DNA of 64,000 bases from Actinomycetales bacterium SN12 (GCA_002837415.1 PJCV01000003.1:124001-188000), one strand, 5' to 3'. Counted from the first letter of the stretch, positions 8,647 through 19,744 are shown. Program-made: numbers and translations. Notes: generated by a model from the letters alone, not told the origin.

Positions 8647-9605
8647 CAGAAATACCCGTCCTTCTTGCGGTCCTCCATGGCGGCCTCGCTGATCCGGTCG
8701 TCGGCCCTGGTGGCGCCGCGTTCGGTCAGGGTCGTGCGGGCGACCTCGTCGACGATGGACGCCGTGTCGGCGGCATCCGACTCCACCGCGCCGGTGCAGC
8801 TCATGTCGCCGACGGTGCGATAGCGCACTGTGCGGCGCACCACCTGCTCGTCATCGCGGGGCTGCGAGAACTCGCCCACGGCCCACCACATGCCCGAGCG
8901 ATGGAACACCTCCCGCTCGCGCGCGTAGTAGAGCGGGGGCAGGGCGATGTTCTCGCGCTCGATGTAGCGCCAGATGTCGAGCTCGGTCCAGTTCGAGATC
9001 GGGAAGGCGCGCACGTGCTGGCCTGGCAGGTGCCGGCCGTTGTACAGGCTCCACAGCTCGGGGCGCTGGTTGCGCGGATCCCACTGCCCGAACTCGTCGC
9101 GCAGCGAGATGATGCGCTCCTTGGCGCGGGCCTTGTCCTCGTCGCGGCGCGCACCGCCGAAGACTGCGTCGTGCCGGCCGGCCGCGATCGCGTCGAGCAG
9201 CGGCTGCGTCTGCAGCGGGTTGCGCGTGCCGTCGGGGCGCTCGAAGAGCCGGCCGTCGTCGATGTAGTCCTGCACGCGGGCGACCTGGAGGTCGATGCCG
9301 AGGCGGGCGACCGTCTCGTCGCGGAAGCGGATCACCTCCGGGAAGTTGTGCCCGGTGTCGACGTGCAGCACGGGAAACGGCACCCGTCCCGGCGCGAACG
9401 CCTTCGCCGCGAGGTGCAGCACGACGACCGAGTCCTTGCCGCCCGAGAACAGCAGCACGGGGCGCTCGAACTCGGCGACCACCTCGCGGATGATGTGGAT
9501 GCCCTCCGCCTCGAGCAGGTCCAGCGTGCTCAGCGCAGTGGGACGCGCCTCACCGGTCGTTGAGCGAGCGGAGCGAGACGAAACGTCGTGAGTGTCGAGA
9601 GTCAT
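8646..9605 (-). CDS. cysD: Sulfate adenylyltransferase subunit 2
   Basis: 319 aa with ATG at 9605, chosen because it overlaps the cysH stop (9602-9604). A longer in-frame start at 9644 would lie inside cysH. The PP-loop LLFSGGKDSVVVLHLA is near residue 55, followed by VLHVDTGHNFPEVI, FGGARRDEDKARAKERI and the C-terminal ISEAAMEDRKKDGYF, all typical of CysD. It adenylates sulfate together with CysN. Residues 8-20 are encoded by a second kind of interspersed repeat (9556-9585), so the N-terminus differs from family members. Confidence 0.96.
   Translation of the reverse strand: MTLDTHDVSSRSARSTTGEARPTALSTLDLLEAEGIHIIREVVAEFERPVLLFSGGKDSVVVLHLAAKAFAPGRVPFPVLHVDTGHNFPEVIRFRDETVARLGIDLQVARVQDYIDDGRLFERPDGTRNPLQTQPLLDAIAAGRHDAVFGGARRDEDKARAKERIISLRDEFGQWDPRNQRPELWSLYNGRHLPGQHVRAFPISNWTELDIWRYIERENIALPPLYYAREREVFHRSGMWWAVGEFSQPRDDEQVVRRTVRYRTVGDMSCTGAVESDAADTASIVDEVARTTLTERGATRADDRISEAAMEDRKKDGYF
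9556..9585. repeat. gttgagcgagcggagcgagacgaaac-type interspersed repeat inside cysD
   Basis: The motif tgagcgagcggagcgagacg is a self-similar GAGCGA-rich unit, different from the ctgagc..gaaggg family. It encodes the Ser/Arg-rich N-terminal residues of CysD. Confidence 0.6.
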
Positions 9606-10372
9606 ACGTGCAGCCCGCATTCTGTCTTCGTCAGACCGGCCCAACGGCCGGATCGAGGGTCTTCACCGGGGGCGACGGGCTTCGTGCACGGCGCGCAGCC
9701 GATCGACGGATATCCGTTCGCGATCAGGGGGTTCACCGGCACGTCGTGCACGGTGGAGTAGCCGATGAGCTCATCGAAGCTCCACGCCGCGACCGGGTTC
9801 ACCTTCACGAGTCCGTTGCGCTCATCCCAGACGACCAGCTCGGTCGCGGCGCGCGTCGGCGCCTCGTCGCGGCGCACTCCGGTGAACCACACCTCGTAGC
9901 CGCCGAGCGCTCGCTGCAGCGGCTCGACCTTGCGCCGTGCGCAGCACAGCCCGGGGTCGCGCGCGAACAGGTCGGCGCCGAACTCGGCATCCTGCTCCCG
10001 CACGCTCTGGACGGGCTTCACGTCGACGACGGTCACGTCGAGCCGCGACGCGACCTCGTCTCGGGTGAACCTCGTCTCGAGGAAGTGGTAGCCGGTGTCG
10101 AGGAACAGCACGTCGACACCCGGGATGCTCTGCGAGACGAGGTGGGGGAGCGCGGCATCCGCCATCGAGCACGCGACGGCGGCCTGCGAGACGGCGAAGT
10201 TGGCCGCGACCCATGCGACCACCTCGGCCGGGCTCGCCTCGTCGGGCTGGCGGCTGCGCAGCTCGACGTTGCCGCGCTCTGCGAGGGCGCGCAGCTCTTG
10301 CGCAGAGCGGCGACCCTTCGGCAGGCTCAGGGGCCCACTTTCCGCGGTGCTCACTCCTTCCGCGCGGCTCAC
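9602..10372 (-). CDS. cysH: Adenylyl-sulfate (APS) reductase, CysH family
   Basis: 256 aa, GTG start overlapping the sulfite reductase stop. PAPS-reductase fold: LFLDTGYHFLETRFTRD, VWFTGVRRDEAPTR, and the C-terminal ECGLHV with the catalytic Cys. The iron-sulfur motif CC (DPGLCCARRKVEPL) plus GCAPCTKP marks the [4Fe-4S] APS-reductase type, so the enzyme reduces APS rather than PAPS to sulfite and AMP. The absence of a cysC gene in the operon supports this. Residues around 12-21 (SGPLSLPKGRR) are encoded by an interspersed repeat at 10314-10333. GTG 10354 is an alternative start, but its SD spacing is too short. Confidence 0.94.
   Translation of the reverse strand: MSRAEGVSTAESGPLSLPKGRRSAQELRALAERGNVELRSRQPDEASPAEVVAWVAANFAVSQAAVACSMADAALPHLVSQSIPGVDVLFLDTGYHFLETRFTRDEVASRLDVTVVDVKPVQSVREQDAEFGADLFARDPGLCCARRKVEPLQRALGGYEVWFTGVRRDEAPTRAATELVVWDERNGLVKVNPVAAWSFDELIGYSTVHDVPVNPLIANGYPSIGCAPCTKPVAPGEDPRSGRWAGLTKTECGLHV
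10314..10333. repeat. Interspersed repeat inside the 5' end of cysH
   Basis: cccttcggcaggctcagggg. It encodes the PLSLPKG segment at the CysH N-terminus, outside the conserved fold. Confidence 0.8.
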
Positions 10373-12087
10373 TGCAGCGCCTCGTCTTCAGCCCGGTGCG
10401 CCCAGGTGGCGAACCTCTCGCCCTCGGTGCGGTCAGCGAGGTAGCGGCGGATGACCCGCTCCGCGTAGTCGGCGATGCCGTCGGCGGGGACCTTCAGCCC
10501 GCGCACGGTGCGCCCGAGGCCGGCCTCAGCGCGCCCCTCGGTGGCGAGTCCGCCCCCGAGGTGCACCTGGTAGCCCGGCACCTGCTGACCATCGATCATG
10601 ACGAGCTGGCCCTTCAGGCCGATGTCGGCCGTCTGGATGCGCGCGCAGGAGTTCGGGCATCCGTTCACGTGCAGCGTGATGGTCTGGCCGATCGTGGGCT
10701 CGAGCTCAGCAAGACGCTGCTCGAGCTGATCGATCGCCTGCGCGGCGTTCGCCTTGGTCTCGACGATCGCGAGCTTGCAGAACTCGATGCCGGTGCAGGC
10801 GATCGTCCCGCGACGGAACAGGCTCGGGCGCGACGGCAGACCGAGCTCGTCGAGGCCGGCTACCACGTGCGGCACGCGGTCCTCAGGAACATCGAGAACG
10901 AGGATCTTCTGGAAGACCGTCGGACGCAGCCGCTGCGATCCGTTCGCCTCGGCGAGATCGGCGAGGCGCGTCAGAGTCGTGCCCGACAGGCGGCCGACAG
11001 TGGTCGCGGCGCCGATGTAGAAGCGGCCGTCCTTCTGGCGGTGCACTCCGACGTGATCGGGTGCGCCGACCGGCTCGGCGGGCGCGGGGCCGTCGGGCAG
11101 GGGAGACGTGAGGTACTCGGTCTCGAGCACCTCGCGCATCTTCTCGGTGCCCCAGTCGGCGAGCAGGAACTTCATGCGGGCCTTGTTGCGCAGTCGCCGG
11201 TAGCCGTAGTCGCGGAAGATGCTGGTGACACCGTGCCACACCTCGGCGACGCGCTCCGGCGGCACGAAGGCGCCGAGCCGCTCGCCTAGGCGCGGGACCG
11301 CGGCGAGAGCGCCGCCGACCCACAGGTCGTAGCCGATGCCGAGCTCGGGATGCTCGACGGCGACGAACGAGCAGTCGTTGATCTCGTGCACGACGTCCTG
11401 GCTGGGGTGGCCGGTGATCGCCGTCTTGTACTTGCGTGGCAGGTTCGAGAAGCTCGGGTCGCCGAGGTAGCGGTCGATGATCTCGCGCAGCTGCGGTGTC
11501 GGGTCGATGAGCTCGTCCTCGGCGATGCCGGCCACGGCCGAGCCGAGGAAGGTGCGCGGCACGTCGCCGCACGCCTCGGTGGTGTTCAGCCCGACCGCCT
11601 CGAGACGTCGCCAGATCTCCGGCACATCCTCGATGCGCACCCAGTGCAGCTGCACGTTCTGACGGTCGGTGATGTCGGCGATGTCGCGCCCGAACTCGGT
11701 CGAGATCTCGCCGATCACACGCAGCTGCTCGGTGGTGAGCTGACCGCCGTCGATGCGCACGCGCATCATGAAGTACTCGTCCTCGAGCTCGTGCGGCTCG
11801 AGCTGCGCGGTGCGGCCGCCGTCGATGCCCGGCTTGCGCTGGGTGTACAGCCCCCACCAGCGGAACCGGCCATGCAGGTCAGACGGATCGATGCTGGCGA
11901 ACCCGCCCTTCGCGTAGATCGTCTCGATGCGCTCGCGCACGTTGAGGCCGTCGTCGGCGAGCTTGATCTCCTCGTTGGCGTTCAGCGGCTCGCGCCCGTC
12001 GACGGCCCACTGGCCGTGCGGTTTGGTCGGCGGGCGACTGGTGCGGGTGCGTGCCCCGCGGATCGTCGTCGGCTGCTGAATGGTCAT
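10369..12087 (-). CDS. sirA: Ferredoxin-dependent assimilatory sulfite reductase (sirohaem)
   Basis: 572 aa from ATG 12087, chosen for the strong GAGGGGGG upstream; a longer frame to 12120 lacks this. The siroheme and [4Fe-4S] ligands are in TIACTGIEFCKLAIVETK (C-x5-C) and NGCPNSCAR (C-x3-C). Two ferrite-like repeats are recognisable (HGRFRWWGLYTQRKPGIDGG near 70; QKDGRFYIGAATTVGRLSG near 350). It reduces sulfite to sulfide with six electrons from ferredoxin. It is distinguished from nitrite reductases by operon context: cysH, cysD and cysN follow directly, and the ferredoxin and its reductase are in the same unit. A 24-nt palindrome lies about 100 nt upstream. Confidence 0.92.
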   Translation of the reverse strand: MTIQQPTTIRGARTRTSRPPTKPHGQWAVDGREPLNANEEIKLADDGLNVRERIETIYAKGGFASIDPSDLHGRFRWWGLYTQRKPGIDGGRTAQLEPHELEDEYFMMRVRIDGGQLTTEQLRVIGEISTEFGRDIADITDRQNVQLHWVRIEDVPEIWRRLEAVGLNTTEACGDVPRTFLGSAVAGIAEDELIDPTPQLREIIDRYLGDPSFSNLPRKYKTAITGHPSQDVVHEINDCSFVAVEHPELGIGYDLWVGGALAAVPRLGERLGAFVPPERVAEVWHGVTSIFRDYGYRRLRNKARMKFLLADWGTEKMREVLETEYLTSPLPDGPAPAEPVGAPDHVGVHRQKDGRFYIGAATTVGRLSGTTLTRLADLAEANGSQRLRPTVFQKILVLDVPEDRVPHVVAGLDELGLPSRPSLFRRGTIACTGIEFCKLAIVETKANAAQAIDQLEQRLAELEPTIGQTITLHVNGCPNSCARIQTADIGLKGQLVMIDGQQVPGYQVHLGGGLATEGRAEAGLGRTVRGLKVPADGIADYAERVIRRYLADRTEGERFATWAHRAEDEALQ

Positions 12088-12184
12088 CGAGCCCCCCTCG
12101 GATGAATGGCTGGGGTTCAACGTACGGACTGCGATCCACGCTGGGAACCTTCCATGACACGGAAAGACCAGGAGCGAAACACGG

Positions 12185-12208
12185 CGTCATGTGACGTGAA
12201 ACATGACG
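12185..12208. promoter_or_regulatory. Candidate operator of the sulfate operon
   Basis: Perfect inverted repeat: CGTCATGT, 8-nt spacer gacgtgaa, ACATGACG. It lies about 98-121 nt upstream of sirA in an otherwise gene-free stretch. Role inferred from position. I do not recognise the regulator. Confidence 0.5.
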
Positions 12209-12268
12209 CGGGAGGGGTGGCGGGATCGTCGGATCTGTGCGTGGCCGGCGAGAGGGCCGCACGAGCGC

Positions 12269-15111
<2,843 letters not shown>

Positions 15112-15114
15112 GAG

Positions 15115-15750
15115 ATGACGGACAAGAACTTCGACGACAACAGCGCCGAGGTTCCCGGCGAGGGGTCGGATGCTCAGGCATCCGGCCCCGCGTCGCAGAA
15201 CCAGAGCGTTCCCGACAACCCCGACTCGACCGAGGCCGCGGCGGCCGAGGGCTCTGACGACGACCTCACGGTCGACGACATCCTCGGTGCCGAGCAGACG
15301 ACCGAGGCGGCCGCCGGCGATCCCGTGGCGGATGCCGAGAACGCGCTGCTCACCGACCTCAAGCGACTGACCGCCGAGTACGCGAACTACCGTCGCCGCA
15401 CCGAGGAGCAGCGCCACGTCGAGATCGACCGAGCAAAGGGCGAGGCCGCCAAGGGCCTGCTGCCCGTGCTCGACGACCTGGACCGCGCCCAGCAGCACGG
15501 GGATCTCGTCGAGGGCTCGGCCTTCGCCGTGATCGCCGACAAGCTGCGCGCCGTGGTCGAACGCCTCGGCGTCGTCGCCTACGGCGCGAAGGGCGACGAG
15601 TTCGACCCGCAGCAGCACGAGGCGATCTTCCAGCAGCCGACTCCCGGTGCCACCACCTCCACGATCCTCGAGGTCGTCGAGGTCGGCTACCGTCTCGGCG
15701 ATGTCGAACTGCGTCCGGCCAAGGTCGTCGTCGCCGTCCCCGCGGAGTAG
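15115..15750 (+). CDS. grpE: Nucleotide exchange factor GrpE
   Basis: 211 aa, starting 3 nt after the dnaK stop. An acidic, Ala/Ser-rich N-terminus of about 75 residues precedes the GrpE domain (LTDLKRLTAEYANYRRRTEEQRHVEIDRAKGEAAKGLLPVLDDLDRA) with its long coiled coil. It ends in the beta-domain (EFDPQQHEAIFQQPTPGATTSTILEVVEVGYRLGDVELRPAKVVVA). It releases ADP from DnaK. Order and spacing fit a single dnaK-grpE-dnaJ-hspR transcript. Confidence 0.98.
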   Translation: MTDKNFDDNSAEVPGEGSDAQASGPASQNQSVPDNPDSTEAAAAEGSDDDLTVDDILGAEQTTEAAAGDPVADAENALLTDLKRLTAEYANYRRRTEEQRHVEIDRAKGEAAKGLLPVLDDLDRAQQHGDLVEGSAFAVIADKLRAVVERLGVVAYGAKGDEFDPQQHEAIFQQPTPGATTSTILEVVEVGYRLGDVELRPAKVVVAVPAE

Positions 15751-15757
15751 GTGATCG

Positions 15758-16744
15758 ATGGCTAGCCAGGACTGGTTCGACAAGGACTTCTACAAGACGC
15801 TGGGCGTCTCGAAAGACGTCTCGGGCGCCGACCTCAAGAAGACCTATCGCAAGCTCGCTCGCAAGTACCACCCCGACTCCAATCAGGGTGATGCCGCGGC
15901 CGAGGCGAAGTTCAAGGAGATCAGCGAGGCGTACAGCGTGCTCAGCGACGCCGAGCAGCGTCGTGAGTACGACGAGATCCGCGCGATGGGCTCGGGTGCG
16001 CGTTTCACCGCTCCCGGTGCCGGCGGAGCAGGCGGCTTCGAAGACGTCTTCAGCCGGTTCGGGCAGGGCGGGCGTGCGAGCCAGGCCGACTTCGACGACA
16101 TCTTCTCGATGTTCTCGCAGGGCGGCGGAGGCTCGTTCGGCGCCGGTCGCTTCGGCCAGCCCACCGGCGGGTACCGCGGCTTCGGCGGCCCGCAGAAGGG
16201 TGCCGATCTCACCGCGACGACGACGCTCGACTTCGCCACCGCGGTGCAGGGCGACACGATCTCCCTGCAGGCCGGCGACGGCAAGCCGTTCAAGGTGAAG
16301 GTGCCCGCGGGCGTGAAGGACGGGCAGAAGATCCGTCTGCGCGGCCGCGGGCGCCCGTCACCCGACGGCGGCGAGGCCGGCGACATCGTCGTGCAGGTGA
16401 AGGTGCGCCCGCATCCGGTGTTCACTCGCGACGGACTGAACCTGCGCCTCACCGTGCCGGTCACGTTCACCGAGGCGACCCTCGGCGCGACGATCGAGGT
16501 GCCCACCCTCGCCGGCGACACCGTCAAGCTGCGCGTCGCGCCCGGCACGCCCTCTGGGCGCGTGCTGCGGGTCAAGGGTCGCGGCGTGACGACGGCGAAG
16601 GGCACCGGCGACCTGCTCGCCGAGCTGCAGATCGCCGTTCCCACGCACCTCGACGACGCCGCCAGGGAAGCGCTGGAGCGCTTCCACGAGCTCGGTCCGA
16701 AGGAGAACCCGCGCGCCGAGATGATGGCCAAGGCGAAGGCCTGA
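15758..16744 (+). CDS. dnaJ: DnaJ-type co-chaperone without zinc finger
   Basis: 328 aa. The J domain is at residues 10-75 with KYHPDSNQG containing the HPD motif. A Gly/Phe-rich region follows at about 80-145, and then the two-part C-terminal substrate domain (GADLTATTTLDFATAVQGDTI to the end). No cysteine occurs anywhere, so the four CxxCxGxG zinc-finger repeats of class A DnaJ are absent and the protein is class B (CbpA-like) in layout. Class A DnaJ is usually near 375-395 aa. It stimulates DnaK ATPase and delivers substrates. It starts 7 nt after grpE and ends 2 nt before hspR. Confidence 0.95.
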   Translation: MASQDWFDKDFYKTLGVSKDVSGADLKKTYRKLARKYHPDSNQGDAAAEAKFKEISEAYSVLSDAEQRREYDEIRAMGSGARFTAPGAGGAGGFEDVFSRFGQGGRASQADFDDIFSMFSQGGGGSFGAGRFGQPTGGYRGFGGPQKGADLTATTTLDFATAVQGDTISLQAGDGKPFKVKVPAGVKDGQKIRLRGRGRPSPDGGEAGDIVVQVKVRPHPVFTRDGLNLRLTVPVTFTEATLGATIEVPTLAGDTVKLRVAPGTPSGRVLRVKGRGVTTAKGTGDLLAELQIAVPTHLDDAAREALERFHELGPKENPRAEMMAKAKA

Positions 16745-16746
16745 CG

Positions 16747-17217
16747 ATGGACGCCGATTCGCCCCTCTTCGCGATCGCGGTCGCCGCGGAGCTGGCCGGG
16801 ATGCACCCCCAGACGCTGCGGCAGTACGACCGCATCGGTCTGGTGGTGCCCGGCCGCACCCGCGGCGGCTCGCGGCGCTACTCGATGCGCGACATCGAGC
16901 AGCTCCGCGAGGTCGCCCAGCTCTCGAGCGACGGGATGAGCCTGCCGGCCATCGCCCGTCTGCTCGATCTGGAGGACGAGGTGCGGATGCTGCGGCGCCG
17001 CGTCACCGAGCTCGAAGGCGCTCTGCGTGCCGAGCGCGAGAACCGCCCCGGTGTGCGCGTGTTCGCCGCCGGGGCGACCGGCTCCATCGTCACCCTGCCG
17101 TCCGGCCGGCGCATCCGCCGCTCCACGGAGGTCGTGCTCTGGCATCCGCGTGGCGCCGGCGAGGCGGGCGACGACACGGCGGGCGACGACCTGGCCGCGG
17201 ACGCCTCCGAGTCGTAG
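16747..17217 (+). CDS. hspR: Heat-shock repressor HspR (MerR family)
   Basis: 156 aa. The N-terminal MerR winged helix-turn-helix is at residues 7-75 (LFAIAVAAELAGMHPQTLRQYDRIGL, then RTRGGSRRYSMRDIEQL). A short coiled coil follows (LEDEVRMLRRRVTELEGAL). A less conserved C-terminal part contains RRSTEVVLWHPR. HspR binds HAIR sites with DnaK as co-repressor. HAIR matches lie at the dnaK and clpB promoters in this window. Last gene of the operon, 8 nt from the convergent mgtE end. Confidence 0.97.
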   Translation: MDADSPLFAIAVAAELAGMHPQTLRQYDRIGLVVPGRTRGGSRRYSMRDIEQLREVAQLSSDGMSLPAIARLLDLEDEVRMLRRRVTELEGALRAERENRPGVRVFAAGATGSIVTLPSGRRIRRSTEVVLWHPRGAGEAGDDTAGDDLAADASES

Positions 17218-17225
17218 AGCGCCGC

Positions 17226-18581
17226 TCAGATCCCCAGAACGGCCTTCGCGATCAGGAAGTAGATGATCAGGCCGGTCGCGTCGACGAACGTCGTGATGAA
17301 CGGGTTCGAGAAGACGGCCGGGTCGACCTTCATGGCCCGCGCCGCGAGCGGCATGATCCCGCCGATCGACGCGGCCACCGTGCAGACGGCGGTGAGGGTC
17401 AGCCCGATCACCACGCCGATGTGCCAGTCGTAGACGAGTCCCGCGATGGCGAAGCCGAGCGTGCCCAGCAGCAGCCCGAGGCAGAGCCCCACCCGTATCT
17501 CCCGGGAGAGCACCTTGCGCACGTCCCGCGGCACGATCTCACCCAGGGCCAGCGAGCGGGTCACCGTCGTCGCGGCCTGATTTCCGGTGTTGCCGCCGGT
17601 GCCGATCAGCAGCGGGACGAACAGCGCCAGCACGGTCATCTGCGAGAGCGTCGCCTCGAACGTGTCGAGCACCTGCACGGTCAGCGTCGCGCCGACCGCG
17701 AGCACCAGCAGCCACACGACGCGCGAGCGCACGAGGCGGCGGATCGGGGTCGACAGGTACGAGCGGCGCAGCGGCTCGACACCGCCCTGACGCGCGGCGT
17801 CCTCGCTCTCCTCCTGCTTGAGGATGCGGGCCGCGTCATCGATGGTCAGGATGCCGACGAGCCGCTGCTCGCCGTCCACCACCGGCAGCGCCAGCAGACT
17901 GAAGTCCGTGGTGCGTCGCGCGGCGACCTCCGCGTCCTCCGTCACCTCGGCGACGTGCGGGTCGCTCATGATGCCGGCGATCAGGGCATCCTCATCCGCC
18001 ATCATCAGATCCCGCAGGCTCACGATCCCGATCACGCGCCGCGCGTCGGTCACCGGCAGGGTGTAGACGGTCTCGGCGCTGTCGAGGGCGGCGCGGATAC
18101 GCGCGAACGTCTCGCGCACCGTGAGCTGCGGATGCGTGGTGACGAACTCCGGGCTCATCCGCCTGCCGACGGAATGCTGCGGATAGCCCAGCATGCCCGA
18201 GGTCAGATCGCGCTCCTGCCGGGTGAGGCCGCGCAGCAGCTGCGGAGCGACGGATGCCGGCAGCTCGTCGAGCAGCCAGACCCGGTCGTCGGGGTCCATC
18301 TCCGCGAACAGCGAGGCCACCTCGGCGCGCCGCAGCGCGCCCACCAGGTCGCCCCGGGTTCCGGGCGAGAGCGCTTCGAACACGTCGAGCGCCCGCGGCT
18401 TCGCGAGCAGCCGATAGACGATGGCCGCGTGCTCGATGCCGAGACGATCGACGAGCTCGACGATCTCAGGTACCGACAGGGGCGTCAGCGTGGCCGATGC
18501 GCCCGGGAGGTCCTGCTCGGAGATGAGACGGCGGATGTCGTCGGCCGCGTCGGAGACGGACTGGAGCTGAAGAGGAGTCAT
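17226..18581 (-). CDS. mgtE: Magnesium transporter MgtE
   Basis: 451 aa from ATG 18581, with AAGG upstream; a GTG at 18602 in frame lacks a better site. The N-terminal MgtE_N superhelical domain (residues about 1-130) is followed by two CBS domains (about 140-260, RMSPEFVTTHPQLTVRETFARIRAAL and DDALIAGIMSDPHVAEVTEDAEVAARRTTDF). Five C-terminal membrane segments from about 290 include the pore motif GTGGNTGNQAATTVTR. It is a Mg2+-gated channel in the cytoplasmic membrane. A hairpin directly upstream buries its ribosome-binding site. Confidence 0.96.
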   Translation of the reverse strand: MTPLQLQSVSDAADDIRRLISEQDLPGASATLTPLSVPEIVELVDRLGIEHAAIVYRLLAKPRALDVFEALSPGTRGDLVGALRRAEVASLFAEMDPDDRVWLLDELPASVAPQLLRGLTRQERDLTSGMLGYPQHSVGRRMSPEFVTTHPQLTVRETFARIRAALDSAETVYTLPVTDARRVIGIVSLRDLMMADEDALIAGIMSDPHVAEVTEDAEVAARRTTDFSLLALPVVDGEQRLVGILTIDDAARILKQEESEDAARQGGVEPLRRSYLSTPIRRLVRSRVVWLLVLAVGATLTVQVLDTFEATLSQMTVLALFVPLLIGTGGNTGNQAATTVTRSLALGEIVPRDVRKVLSREIRVGLCLGLLLGTLGFAIAGLVYDWHIGVVIGLTLTAVCTVAASIGGIMPLAARAMKVDPAVFSNPFITTFVDATGLIIYFLIAKAVLGI

Positions 18582-18584
18582 GGC

Positions 18585-18602
18585 GTGCCTTGGGTGAGGC
18601 AC
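18585..18602 (-). promoter_or_regulatory. Hairpin covering the mgtE ribosome-binding site
   Basis: On the mgtE strand GTGCCT (18602-18597), loop CACCCA, AGGCAC (18590-18585), ending 3 nt before the ATG. The AAGG ribosome-binding site is inside the 3' arm. A second small hairpin (CCGCTC-GGCT-GAGCGG) lies further upstream. Translational control is inferred. The known M-box pattern was not found. Confidence 0.45.
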
Positions 18603-18809
18603 CGCACTGAGCGCGTGTCAGAGAACGCCGGGGCGTGCGTCGCAGCAGACGCCGCCGCTCAGCCGAGCGGTGCGGAAGCGGAGGGGATGACGTGTCTGCG
18701 ACTATGACTGTCACTCGACATGATGAACCACCTCGCTTCCTGGTGCTCGGGGAGGACGTACCAGACGATCGTACCCGGGATACGAGGACGGGCTGTTCCG
18801 GCATCCGGC

Positions 18810-19715
18810 TCAGCTGGCAGCGACCTCGACCAGCTCTCGGGCGAGGCCGTGCAGGTCTCGAGGGCCGCCCCGCCAGAGGGCGGTGATCGGCCGGCGTAGC
18901 GGCACCGGCGCCAGCTCGAGGGCGCGCAGACGCCCGAGCGCCGTGTCGTCGGCGACGGCGAGCTCGCTGAGAACCGCCGGGGCGATCCCGGCGATCGCCG
19001 CCGAGCGCACCGCGGCTTCGGTCGACAGCACGGATGCCGGCGGCTCGGCGGTGTAGCCGGCGGCGCTCAGCACCTGATCGAGAGCGGCGCGGGTGCCGCT
19101 GCCCTGCTCGCGGACGATGAGAGGAGTGGCGGCGACCTCGGCGAAATCGACGCTGTCGCGGCCGGCCCAGGGATGCTGCAGACCCACGGCGACGACCATC
19201 GAATCCCAGTGCACGACGCGCGACCCCAGACCCGTCGGCACGTGCGGGCTCTCGATGAAGCCCAGTGCGCACTCGCCGTCGTGCACCTTGCGGATCACCT
19301 CGTCGCTGTTGGCCGTGTCGAAGACGACCGAGGACGGGCGCTGACCACGGCCGATCTGCCGGCCCTGAAGAGCCGCCACCCAGCCGGGCAGCAGGTGCGC
19401 CGCCACGGTCTGGCTGACGGCCACGACCAGGTCGGTCGCGCTGTGCTGGCGCAGCGAGCCGACGGCCGCGTTGAACCGGTCCATCGCCGCGAGCGCCTCC
19501 CGTGCCCACACCACGACGAGGTCGCCCTGGGGGCTGAGCACCGTGCCGCGCGGTGAGCGCTGCAGCAGCTCGACGTCGATCTCGCGCTCGAAGGCCCGCA
19601 GCCGTGCCGAGAGGGCCTGCTGGGTGAGGCCCAGCGTGCGGGCGGCGCGCGAGATGCTGCCGTCCGATGCCACCTGCGCAAGCGCCCGTAAAGGCCGGAT
19701 GTCGACGATCTCCAT
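18810..19715 (-). CDS. LysR-family transcriptional regulator
   Basis: 301 aa from ATG 19715, with GAGGAG about 9 nt upstream; longer in-frame sequence to 20228 overlaps the divergent gene and is not coding. The winged helix-turn-helix is at residues 5-65 (ALAQVASDGSISRAARTLGLTQQALSARLRAFE), and the LysR effector domain (periplasmic-binding fold) from about 90 contains ATDLVVAVSQTVAAHLLPGW. It is divergent from a YeiH/UPF0324 transporter, the usual partner arrangement. It probably controls that gene through a TTGTA-N4-TACAA site in the 76-nt gap. Confidence 0.93.
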   Translation of the reverse strand: MEIVDIRPLRALAQVASDGSISRAARTLGLTQQALSARLRAFEREIDVELLQRSPRGTVLSPQGDLVVVWAREALAAMDRFNAAVGSLRQHSATDLVVAVSQTVAAHLLPGWVAALQGRQIGRGQRPSSVVFDTANSDEVIRKVHDGECALGFIESPHVPTGLGSRVVHWDSMVVAVGLQHPWAGRDSVDFAEVAATPLIVREQGSGTRAALDQVLSAAGYTAEPPASVLSTEAAVRSAAIAGIAPAVLSELAVADDTALGRLRALELAPVPLRRPITALWRGGPRDLHGLARELVEVAAS

Positions 19716-19730
19716 GGTCACAACTCCTCG

Positions 19731-19744
19731 TTGTAACCCTACAA
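19731..19744. promoter_or_regulatory. LysR-type binding box TTGTA-N4-TACAA
   Basis: The palindrome TTGTAACCCTACAA fits the T-N11-A pattern of LysR boxes. It is centred in the 76-nt gap between the divergent lysR and yeiH genes. Confidence 0.65.

Noticed and set aside
18582..18809. M-box magnesium riboswitch upstream of mgtE
   Set aside because: I could not find the conserved M-box core. Only local hairpins are visible, so just the SD hairpin is reported.
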